Below are positions 56,301 through 63,383 of a DNA stretch of 64,000 nt, piece after piece. The stretch covers positions 12,595 through 76,594 of the forward strand of contig CAKULG010000014.1 of the NCBI GenBank assembly GCA_934667105.1. Reading direction: 5' to 3'. This stretch comes from an uncultured Clostridia bacterium. GTDB taxonomy: Bacteria; Bacillota; Clostridia; Christensenellales; Aristaeellaceae. Both the position numbers and the translations under genes were made by a program. The first letter of the stretch is position 1. Each line of letters starts with the position of its first letter. The notes under the pieces are model-generated. The model did not search any database and had not been told where the DNA came from. It saw only the letters and a list, made by a program, of their open reading frames with translations.

Positions 56301-56760
56301 TCCCCCTGCGCAGCCGACGGAAGCGCCCAGCACGAAGCCTCCCGTGCAGCCGACGGAAGCGCCCAGCACGAAGCCTCCCGTGCAGCCGACGGAAGCGCCC
56401 AGCACGAAGCCTCCCGTGCAGCCGACGGAAGCGCCCAGCACGAATCCCCCCGCGCAGCCGACGGAAGCGCCCAGCACGAATCCCCCCGCGCAGCCGACGG
56501 AAGCGCCCAGCACGAATCCCCCTGCGCAGCCGACGGAAGCGCCCAGCACGAATCCTCCCGTGAACAGAATTCCCGGCGACGCGAACAGCGACGGCAAGGT
56601 GACCACGGCGGACGTGCTACAGCTGCTGAAATCCGTCAGCGGCTGGGGCGTGGAGGTGAACGCCGCCAATTCCGATGTGACGGGGGACGGCAAGATCACC
56701 ACGGCGGATGTGCTTCTGCTGCTGAAGTATGTCAGCGGCTGGGGCGTGACGCTGCAATAA
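53314..56760 (+). CDS. Secreted peptidoglycan hydrolase: amidase-like + GH24 lysozyme + type I dockerin
   Basis: 1148 residues. After a signal peptide (KKYVSLLCTLALLLAMGGTA) come two related ~115-residue beta domains and a BACON-like domain (about 265-352). A CHAP/NlpC-like domain follows with Cys520 (GARQCMGFAKY) and His579 (GHNVIVTSI), then a Pro/Thr linker. A T4-type lysozyme domain follows, with the GH24 triad Glu672-x8-Asp681-x5-Thr687 (NYESF, YKDAGGKWTIGYGH), then a third copy of the early beta domain, a nine-unit 12-residue linker (975-1082) and a dockerin (1086-1148) with two intact calcium loops, DANSDGKVTTAD and DVTGDGKITTAD. It likely cuts wall glycan and peptide bonds while held by a cohesin. 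GTG start after GGAGG. The lysozyme coding part is visibly AT-richer than the flanks, suggesting transfer, perhaps from a phage. Confidence 0.85.
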   Translation: MKKYVSLLCTLALLLAMGGTALAAVSEPEVYWDGNSAASGRIYDYDLADGSLVVKWSKQTGASKYYAKCVGLNEKVDFGDDYQSGRGTVLAEKTATTYSTTKCKFSLTASKMEDYDYLKIAVAVYDADDTAQWLTFGIRLKDSRGYSEEPTFKDYPAGKIHDFDTSSGSALTVSYSAANAEAYCVKAILLNEEPSDDSDQASHAVDVIYEVNDRTSKYVRLSASKLTGAKYLKVAVGAYGTKESASEAHWAWVGFRLINSGAADMTLSDSALTFACGGGSDKVTVGGVSSYTVSYPTESETAAGNKWLTVSKSGSAISVSARANYSASSRSETITVESADGQTKTIKVTQAAGYAAPEATVKIGDTVYKSGDTYGPLANGGRDTLWLCVEAKNAQRIHVDCGDSGIGSKTVTLGFSASATSNDCPIQIPAGTTPGTYTFTIYVSNSDVENDSWRQAITPVKLNVQVIDPDTSSHRYPLLGGYIDYIPGQDYFTASKKKECTSPNSGASCKSLTYLGARQCMGFAKYVEVAIYGSQGAYLDGKSSGLLSSAKVSNETLKELIQRGGVGANVRAGTNSNGHNVIVTSISDTGFSVIHANWDNYCGISTKNFTWDSFRKWLNGKGFGIGCIRVHNGGVVTPSTPAPTAAPTATPGVPSVSGKTSDRGVDFIKNYESFRATKYKDAGGKWTIGYGHLITADDNLPDTITEEQGTELLRKDLLRAETIVNNFVSSSGVSLNQNQYDALVSMVFNCGSAPLTTSCRLRSILLEYGSGSSIPAWKVYNAMARWHHAGGKDYAGLYYRRMNEARIFTSGVYSLAKWEIPEWLVNGEAGPDVPDDWYSDYKVNPSTQPSTPPPASSVAGTPVFSGYAAYSVNDCDLAKGNLAIYWNSTNAVSYHVKAILLNEVPVANDDSQADRAVRVVRNIDTASNSMALSVADLTGGQYLKFAVGASADGQSEFQWSWIGFKLSNSATAPTAQPTKAPGTNPPAQPTEAPGTNPPAQPTEAPSTKPPVQPTEAPSTKPPVQPTEAPSTKPPVQPTEAPSTNPPAQPTEAPSTNPPAQPTEAPSTNPPAQPTEAPSTNPPVNRIPGDANSDGKVTTADVLQLLKSVSGWGVEVNAANSDVTGDGKITTADVLLLLKYVSGWGVTLQ
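56236..56559 (+). repeat. Nine tandem 36-bp units encoding a Pro/Thr linker
   Basis: Each unit encodes AQPTEAPSTNPP or a close variant (A/V, S/G, N/K changes). It sits between the last beta domain and the dockerin. Unit changes are grouped in blocks, as expected from slippage or unequal crossover. Confidence 0.95.
56572..56757 (+). repeat. Dockerin-coding segment, copy 1 of 3 near-identical copies
   Basis: 186 bp differing by about six bases (counted by eye) from 61548-61733; the third copy is 63145-63330. Confidence 0.9.
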
Positions 56761-56779
56761 CGCAACGGCGTGCGGGTCT

Positions 56780-56803
56780 GCGCCGCCCACTCTTGGGCGG
56801 CGC
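56780..56803 (+). other. Hairpin in the spacer between dockerin genes
   Basis: GCGCCGCCC (56780-56788) pairs with GGGCGGCGC (56795-56803). The whole ~80-base spacer is repeated almost unchanged after the third dockerin gene (hairpin at 61756-61779). No T-run; a partial terminator or mRNA stabiliser is possible. Confidence 0.6.
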
Positions 56804-56839
56804 GCCCTCCTTCGAAAAAACGAAAAGGGAGAGAATACC

Positions 56840-59413
56840 ATGAATGTACGCGCAACAATGAAAAAGCGGATTCTGCCCGCACTGCTGTTTGCCTGCCTGT
56901 TGGCGATTGCTTGCTGCGCCTGCGCAATGGGCGAGGAATGCGGGCATAGCTTTGATTTGGACGACTGGCATTCTAATGAAACGGAGCATTGGTACGTTTG
57001 CAAAGATTGCGGCGAAGATGTCAATCGCAGTGAACATTCCATATCCTGCGAAACGATGCTATGCACGGTTTGCAACCAGACGGGAACGAATATTCAGCAT
57101 TTGTACGACCCGCTGGTTTGGGACGGCGATGATACGGAGCATTGGACGATCTGCCAGCGGTGCGGCCAGCCGAACCCCAACCACGCCGCGCACATATTGC
57201 CCTGTAATTCCGTTGTGTGCACAGTTTGCGGCCTGACGGGCACAAATGAGGGGGCGCACAGCATAGCGTGGCAGCACAATGATACGGAGCATTGGATGAG
57301 CTGCACGTACTGCGGCATGACGACCATGCAGCCGTCGTCCCATTGGTTCTATTGCGACCGGCTGGATGCGTGCATCTACTGCGATCAGCCGGGCACGGGA
57401 GAAATTTCTCATCTTGGCTCAGATAAATGGGAAAGCAACGAGACGGAGCACTGGCGTATTTGCCCGCGATGCAGCAATGAGCTTGACCGCGCCGCGCACC
57501 AGGTTTCCTGCCAAATGAAATGTACCATCTGCGGCCAGGAAGGCGCGTCGGGAGATATCAGGCATCAGTGTAAAATGCGCAACGACGAGCTGAGGCATTG
57601 GCAAGAATGCACGCTGTGCGGGGAGAAAATTAATCAAGCCGGACACGTTATCGACTGCGTAACGGGAAATTGCCGCGTCTGCTATCAGCCCGGCACGGGA
57701 GAAGTATCGCATCTTGATTGGATGAACGATTGGGTTACGTCGGAAACGGAGCATTGGAAAGAATGCTCCAAATGCGGGAGAAAGAGCTACAACGCAGGCC
57801 ACACTATTTCCTGCGAAACGAGTAAATGCACGATCTGCGGTCAGGCAGGCACGGGCGCTGCGGCGCATGTAGCGGATTATGCGCAGGTTTTCACCTCTGA
57901 AACAGAGCACTGGTACGCCTGCAAAATCTGCGGGGAAGAAACGGGCCGCTCGGTGCACGAGATTCCCTGCACTTCGAAGAAGTGTATGGATTGCGGCCAG
58001 GCGGGAAAAGGCGATTATTTCCACATGGGTGAACTGAAAATGGTCTCTTCCGAGACGGAGCATTGGTATGTCTGCGACGCCTGTGGAGAAGAAGAGCTTC
58101 GCATGAAGCACGAGATTTCCTGCAAAACGGGAAAGTGCATCGTGTGCGACCGGGAAGGAAAAAGCGACCAGGTGGAGCATGTTGTCGCCGATTTGTATGA
58201 TTGGAAATTTTCCGATGAGGAGCATTGGCAGATTTGTGAAAGATGCGGGGCGGAGGTTAATCGGGAGCAGCACAGCCTTTCCTGCCGCACAAACCACTGC
58301 ACCCGTTGCGGCCAAACCGGGACGGGCGAAGCAAGCCATATTCCCGGCGGCGAAATACAGTATTCCGAAACGGAGCATTGGCAGCTGTGCGAGGTATGCG
58401 GGGAAGAGGCCTGGCGCGAACAGCACTGGATCGACTGCTTGACAGGAAAATGCACCACCTGCGGGCAGACGGCTTCAGGCCGGGCGGCGCACCGCTATCG
58501 CTGGCGCTACGACGATCAGGAATGCTGGCGCATTTGCGAAAATTGCTTAGAGGAATTTGACCGGCGGCCCCATGCCGTTTCCTGCCGCACGGGGGAATGC
58601 ATTTACTGCGGGCTGAAGACGGCGGGCGAAATTGCCCACGAACAGCCGGGCGATTGGATTGAAACCAGGGAGTCCACCTGCACGGAGCCGGGCGAAAGGA
58701 CGCAGACATGCGCCGTGTGCGGAAAAGTTGCTAAGACGGAGGAAATCGCCGCTAATGGCCATCAGGCGGAAGCTTGGAAGGTGACGAAAGAGCCTACCTG
58801 CACTGAAAAGGGCGAAAAGGCACAGATTTGCACCGTGTGCGGCGAAACCGTTAAGACGGAGGAAATCGCCGCTAATGGCCATCAGGCGGAAGCCTGGAAG
58901 GTGACGAAAGAGCCTACCTGTACGGAGCCGGGCGAAAAGAAATTCCAATGCGCCGTGTGCGGCGAAGGGGCCACGGAAGAAATTGCCGCTCTCGGCCATG
59001 CCTCCGATCGCTGGCGGTATGACGATCAGGAATGCTGGCGTATTTGCGATAGATGCCAGGAAGAATTTGGCCGTCAGCCGCATACAATTTCCGCGGACTG
59101 GCAGAAGGACGGCGTGGATCATTGGCACGTCTGCGAGCAGTGCGGCGCGAAGCTGGAGGACGCGGCGCATACCTGGGAAAACGGCGTGTGCGCCCTCTGC
59201 GGCCGGCAGGAGCCCGCCCACATTCCGGGGGATGCGGACGGCGACGGCACGGTGGGCACCGCCGATGTGCTGCGCATGCTGAAGCATGTAAGCGGCTGGG
59301 GCGTGCGGGTGAATGAAACCAACGCCGCTGTGAGCGGCGGCGACACGGTAAACACCGCCGATGTGCTGCTGGTGCTGAAATATATAAGCGGCTGGGATGT
59401 GACGCTGCAATAA
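56840..59413 (+). CDS. Secreted Cys/His-repeat protein (about 12 units) with TEEIAANGH-type repeats and divergent dockerin
   Basis: 857 residues. A signal peptide or lipoprotein-like start (ALLFACLLAIACCACAMG) precedes about 11 full ~50-residue units, each with ETEHWxxCxxCG, a central His, then C-x4-C-xx-C and a closing His after GTGE. Residues from about 605 switch to three ~35-residue units (PTCTEKGEK, CxVCG, EEIAANGH), then a partial twelfth unit and a dockerin. The first calcium loop DADGDGTVGTAD is intact; the second reads AVSGGDTVNTAD, lacking acidic ligands at loop positions 1 and 5. Function unknown: zinc or other metal binding is inferred from Cys/His spacing. Paralogous to the next two genes. 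Confidence 0.8.
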   Translation: MNVRATMKKRILPALLFACLLAIACCACAMGEECGHSFDLDDWHSNETEHWYVCKDCGEDVNRSEHSISCETMLCTVCNQTGTNIQHLYDPLVWDGDDTEHWTICQRCGQPNPNHAAHILPCNSVVCTVCGLTGTNEGAHSIAWQHNDTEHWMSCTYCGMTTMQPSSHWFYCDRLDACIYCDQPGTGEISHLGSDKWESNETEHWRICPRCSNELDRAAHQVSCQMKCTICGQEGASGDIRHQCKMRNDELRHWQECTLCGEKINQAGHVIDCVTGNCRVCYQPGTGEVSHLDWMNDWVTSETEHWKECSKCGRKSYNAGHTISCETSKCTICGQAGTGAAAHVADYAQVFTSETEHWYACKICGEETGRSVHEIPCTSKKCMDCGQAGKGDYFHMGELKMVSSETEHWYVCDACGEEELRMKHEISCKTGKCIVCDREGKSDQVEHVVADLYDWKFSDEEHWQICERCGAEVNREQHSLSCRTNHCTRCGQTGTGEASHIPGGEIQYSETEHWQLCEVCGEEAWREQHWIDCLTGKCTTCGQTASGRAAHRYRWRYDDQECWRICENCLEEFDRRPHAVSCRTGECIYCGLKTAGEIAHEQPGDWIETRESTCTEPGERTQTCAVCGKVAKTEEIAANGHQAEAWKVTKEPTCTEKGEKAQICTVCGETVKTEEIAANGHQAEAWKVTKEPTCTEPGEKKFQCAVCGEGATEEIAALGHASDRWRYDDQECWRICDRCQEEFGRQPHTISADWQKDGVDHWHVCEQCGAKLEDAAHTWENGVCALCGRQEPAHIPGDADGDGTVGTADVLRMLKHVSGWGVRVNETNAAVSGGDTVNTADVLLVLKYISGWDVTLQ

Positions 59414-59459
59414 AAAGCCAACCGGACGAAAATGCAATGCATGGGGAGGAGAAGGAAAC

Positions 59460-61736
59460 ATGAAAGCGACGAAGAGAAGGCACTTTTTTCCCGCGCTGCT
59501 GCTGGCCTGCCTGCTGCTGGCCGTAAGCTGCGCCTGCGCCATGGGGGAGAAATGCGAGCATAGCTATGATTGGAATGCTCTCCAACACAACGGAGAGGAG
59601 CACTGGCTGCTTTGCCAGGACTGCGGAAGAGAGGTTTTACGCGAGCAGCACAACATTTCCTGTTCTACGGGGACGTGCAGGGAGTGCGGCGCGAAAGGAA
59701 CAGGCATAATAATACACAATTTCGATTGGTCAAAGCTGCAATCCAATGAAACGGAGCATTGGACTCTCTGCCAGGACTGCGGTGAAGAAGCGCGTGAAAG
59801 CCATCAAATTTCCTGTAAGACGCGTTTGTGCGAGATGTGCGGCAAGGCAGGCAAGGGAGAAATTTCCCACGCCTATGACTGGGACAATTGGCAAGGCGAC
59901 AGCACGCAGCATTGGGTGCTCTGCAAAGATTGCGGTGAGGAACGAGAACGGGAGGAGCATCGCATTTCTTGCGTGACGGGGCAGTGCAGGGTGTGCGATA
60001 AGGAAGGAAATGGGAAAATATCACACAAATATGATCTGGCGAACATACAGTTCAATGAAACGGAGCATTGGCTCATCTGCGAGGATTGCGGTGAAGAAGA
60101 AGAGCATGAAAAGCACTGGATTTCCTGCAAGACGGGCCTGTGCACGGCCTGCCGCCAGGCGGGCGAGGGCGAAATCACCCACAATTATGATTGGAGCGCC
60201 TGGAAAAGCAATGAAACGCAGCATTGGCTTGTTTGCCAGGACTGCGGCGAAATAGGCAATAAGGAAGACCACTGGATTTCCTGTAAAACGGGCCGGTGCA
60301 TCAATTGCGACCAGAAAGGCACGGGCTATACCTCTCATGATTACGGCGATTGGAGCCATTCGGAGACGCAGCATTGGCGCGCCTGCCTGAATTGCGGCGA
60401 AGCGGAGGAGCCCTGGAATCATCAGATCTCCTGTCAGGATGGAAAATGCGTTGACTGCGGCTATGCTGGCCAGGGTACGCTCTCGCATGAATATGCGTGG
60501 GACGATTGGAAATACACCGAAACGGAATGCTGGCATATCTGCGAGGCCTGCGGAGAGGAAGCCGATCGGTATCCCCATATTATTTCCTGCAAGACGGGGC
60601 AGTGCCTGATGTGCGGCCATAAGGGCACGGGCTATATCCAGCATAATCTGGGCGATTATCAGCATTCGGAAACGGAGCATTGGCAAATCTGCACGGATTG
60701 CGGCGCAAAGGACGGCCCCTGGAAGCATTGGATTTCCTGCAAAACCGGTCTGTGTGTGGATTGCGGCCAGGCGGGCGAGGGCCTTCCTTCCCATAAGCGG
60801 GCTCCCAGCGACTGGCAGCACAACGACGAGGATTGCTGGACGGTCTGCGCAGATTGCGGGGAAGAAATCGATAGAATGGAGCATCAGCTTTCCTGCAAGA
60901 CAGGGAAGTGCATCCGGTGCGGCCATGAGGGCACGGGCGAAATTGCCCATAGAGAGACGAACAAATGGGAATATAACGATACGGAATGCTGGGAAATCTG
61001 CCCGGATTGCGGCCAGGAATTTTTCAGAGGGGGGCATCAAATCTCCTGCGTGACGGGCGTTTGCGAAAAGTGCCATCAGAAAAAGTCCGGCGAGATTTCC
61101 CATCTGTCCGTCTTTTGGATGAGCGATGGAACAAAGCATTGGCAGATCTGCAGAGATTGCGGGAAGACGCTGTTTACCGACACGCACAAGATCGATTGCC
61201 AAACGGGGCTGTGCGTCGTTTGCGGAATAAAAGGAACGGGTGAAGCCGCCCACACGATCAGTGAATGGCTCACTTCCGAAACGGAGCATTGGGGCGTGTG
61301 CCTGAATTGCGGCCAGGAGGTCTACCGGACGCCCCACAATCTTTCCTGCCAGACGGGCGCGTGCATTTATTGCAACCGGAAGGGCCAGGGCGAAGCGTGG
61401 CACGACGTGAGGATCGACGATTGGCAATATACTGACGCGGAGCATTGGAACTTCTGCCCGGATTGCAAGCAGAAGGTTTACCAGGAGCCCCATGAATGGG
61501 CGGACGGCGTATGCGCCGTATGCGGCTGCCCGGCCCCGGAGCGCGTTCCCGGCGACGCGAACAGCGACGGCAAGGTGACCACGGCGGACGTGCTGCAGCT
61601 GCTGAAATACGTCAGCGGGTGGGGCGTGGAGGTGAACGCCGCCAATTCCGATGTGACAGGGGACGGCAAGATCACCACGGCGGATGTGCTTCTGCTGCTG
61701 AAATACGTCAGCGGCTGGGGCGTGACGCTGCAATAA
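59460..61736 (+). CDS. Secreted Cys/His-repeat protein (13 units) with dockerin
   Basis: 758 residues. Signal sequence ALLLACLLLAVSCACAMG, then 13 tandem units of about 50 residues. Typical pieces are NETEHWLICEDCGEEEEHEK, HWISCKTGLCTACRQAGEG and EITHNYDW. Each unit offers up to five Cys and three or four His, enough for two metal sites. The last unit is shortened and runs into CGCPAPERVPGD and a dockerin with both loops intact. I see no catalytic motif. It follows the previous gene by 46 bases and is probably co-transcribed. Could be a metal-sequestering, adhesive or structural filament protein. Confidence 0.8.
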   Translation: MKATKRRHFFPALLLACLLLAVSCACAMGEKCEHSYDWNALQHNGEEHWLLCQDCGREVLREQHNISCSTGTCRECGAKGTGIIIHNFDWSKLQSNETEHWTLCQDCGEEARESHQISCKTRLCEMCGKAGKGEISHAYDWDNWQGDSTQHWVLCKDCGEEREREEHRISCVTGQCRVCDKEGNGKISHKYDLANIQFNETEHWLICEDCGEEEEHEKHWISCKTGLCTACRQAGEGEITHNYDWSAWKSNETQHWLVCQDCGEIGNKEDHWISCKTGRCINCDQKGTGYTSHDYGDWSHSETQHWRACLNCGEAEEPWNHQISCQDGKCVDCGYAGQGTLSHEYAWDDWKYTETECWHICEACGEEADRYPHIISCKTGQCLMCGHKGTGYIQHNLGDYQHSETEHWQICTDCGAKDGPWKHWISCKTGLCVDCGQAGEGLPSHKRAPSDWQHNDEDCWTVCADCGEEIDRMEHQLSCKTGKCIRCGHEGTGEIAHRETNKWEYNDTECWEICPDCGQEFFRGGHQISCVTGVCEKCHQKKSGEISHLSVFWMSDGTKHWQICRDCGKTLFTDTHKIDCQTGLCVVCGIKGTGEAAHTISEWLTSETEHWGVCLNCGQEVYRTPHNLSCQTGACIYCNRKGQGEAWHDVRIDDWQYTDAEHWNFCPDCKQKVYQEPHEWADGVCAVCGCPAPERVPGDANSDGKVTTADVLQLLKYVSGWGVEVNAANSDVTGDGKITTADVLLLLKYVSGWGVTLQ
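61548..61733 (+). repeat. Dockerin-coding segment, copy 2
   Basis: 186 bp nearly identical to 56572-56757 and 63145-63330. With copy 3 the match extends about 40 bases upstream (from about 61507) into the repeat domain. Confidence 0.9.
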
Positions 61737-61812
61737 CGCTACGGCATGCGGGCCTGCGCCGCCCGCCCCTGGGCGGCGCACCCCCTTCGAAAAAAGAAAA
61801 GGGAGAGAAACC

Positions 61813-63333
61813 ATGAAGACAATGCTGAAAAAGCGCATTTTCCCCGCGCTGCTGCTGGTCTGCCTGCTGTTGGCCGTAAGCTGCGCCTGCGCCATGGGGG
61901 AGGAGTGTCAGCACAGGAACTATGACTGGACCGCATATGAATTCAGCGAAACGGAGCACTGGTTCGTCTGCAAGGATTGCGGAGCGGCAATCTATCGGCA
62001 GCCGCACCATGTATCCTGCAAAACTGGCATATGCGTGGAGTGCGACCAGAAGGGCACGGGAGAGATCGTCCATCAGTCTTCGGGAGTGATGGGAGCTACC
62101 GAGACGGAGCATTGGTATATCTGCATCAATTGCGGCGAGGAATATGACAGGGGGTCGCATAGCATTTCCTGCAAAACGGGCTTGTGCGTATGGTGCGATC
62201 GGCCGGGGACGGGCTATATGTCCCATAATTATGGATGGGGCGAATGGCAGCACAGCGAAGTACAGCATTGGCACGTCTGTAAGGATTGCGGCAAGGATAC
62301 TTATCACTACGAGCATCGAATTTCCTGCGCGACGGGCAAGTGCGTCGATTGCGATCAGGAGGGCTTCGGCCGAACTGCTCATGATTATGACTGGGGCGAT
62401 TGGAACTATACCGATACGGAACATTGGTATGTTTGCAAGGATTGCGGCAAGGATATTTATCGCGACAATCATCGAATTTCCTGTAAAACCGGGCTGTGCG
62501 TGGAATGCGAACAAAAAGGCACCGGCGAGGTCGAACATGATTTTGATTGGCAGAACTATATGCATTCCGAAACTGAGCATTGGACGATTTGCAAGAATTG
62601 TGGAGAGAAATCCATCCCCTCTGCACATTCGTTATCTTGTAAGACGGGGCTGTGCACGGAGTGCGGCCAGAAGGGCAAAGGCCATATCGATCATAATTTG
62701 GATTATGATCATTACGAGCACTCCGAGACGGAGCATTGGCGTGTCTGCAAGGATTGCGGGAAGGAACTCTACCGGGAGACGCATCAGATTTCCTGCAAAT
62801 GGGGCCTGTGCGTGGTTTGCGGCCAGAAGGGCACGGGCGAGATTGCCCATAATTATGACGACTACGATTATCAATACAATGAAACCGATCATTGGCAGAT
62901 TTGCAAGGATTGCGGCAATGTAACCGAGCCGCAGCACCATGTGAAGCTTTGCACGTCCGAGGTGTGCTTATATTGCGGACTGAAAACAAAGAATGCGACG
63001 ATAAGCCATCGGGGACGGACAGAGCACACGGAAACGGAGCATTGGTTCCTGTGCGGGCAGTGCCATGAAAAGCTCGATTTGAAGCCTCACGAATTTGAAA
63101 ACGGCGTATGCGCCGTATGCGGCTGCCCGGCCCCGGAGCGCGTTCCCGGCGACGCGAACAGCGACGGCAAGGTGACCACGGCGGACGTGCTGCAGCTGCT
63201 GAAATACGTCAGCGGGTGGGGCGTGGAGGTGAACGCCGCCAATTCCGATGTGACGGGAGACGGCAAGATCACCACGGCGGATGTGCTTCTGCTGCTGAAA
63301 TATGTCAGCGGCTGGGGCGTAACCTTGAAATAA
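61813..63333 (+). CDS. Secreted Cys/His-repeat protein (8 units) with dockerin
   Basis: 506 residues. The N-terminus (ALLLVCLLLAVSCACAMG) and spacer are near copies of the previous paralogue. Eight units, for example TDTEHWYVCKDCGKDIYRDN, HRISCKTGLCVECEQKGTG and EVEHDFDW; the last is short and passes into CGCPAPERVPGD plus a dockerin with intact loops. The C-terminal residue is Lys where the paralogues have Gln. Same proposed role as the two preceding genes. The ribosome site is AAAGGGAGAG. Confidence 0.8.
   Translation: MKTMLKKRIFPALLLVCLLLAVSCACAMGEECQHRNYDWTAYEFSETEHWFVCKDCGAAIYRQPHHVSCKTGICVECDQKGTGEIVHQSSGVMGATETEHWYICINCGEEYDRGSHSISCKTGLCVWCDRPGTGYMSHNYGWGEWQHSEVQHWHVCKDCGKDTYHYEHRISCATGKCVDCDQEGFGRTAHDYDWGDWNYTDTEHWYVCKDCGKDIYRDNHRISCKTGLCVECEQKGTGEVEHDFDWQNYMHSETEHWTICKNCGEKSIPSAHSLSCKTGLCTECGQKGKGHIDHNLDYDHYEHSETEHWRVCKDCGKELYRETHQISCKWGLCVVCGQKGTGEIAHNYDDYDYQYNETDHWQICKDCGNVTEPQHHVKLCTSEVCLYCGLKTKNATISHRGRTEHTETEHWFLCGQCHEKLDLKPHEFENGVCAVCGCPAPERVPGDANSDGKVTTADVLQLLKYVSGWGVEVNAANSDVTGDGKITTADVLLLLKYVSGWGVTLK
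63145..63330 (+). repeat. Dockerin-coding segment, copy 3
   Basis: 186 bp, about seven changes from copy 2 by eye, four of them in the last 12 bases. Confidence 0.9.
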
Positions 63334-63383
63334 TGGCGAAAGCCATTATGAATAAATTACACGAAGGTGTAGGAGGTAACAGT

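Noticed and set aside
56236..56559. Regular 36-bp repeats that could be taken for a CRISPR array
   Set aside because: Units are directly adjacent with no spacers, stay in frame and encode a Pro/Thr linker between protein domains.
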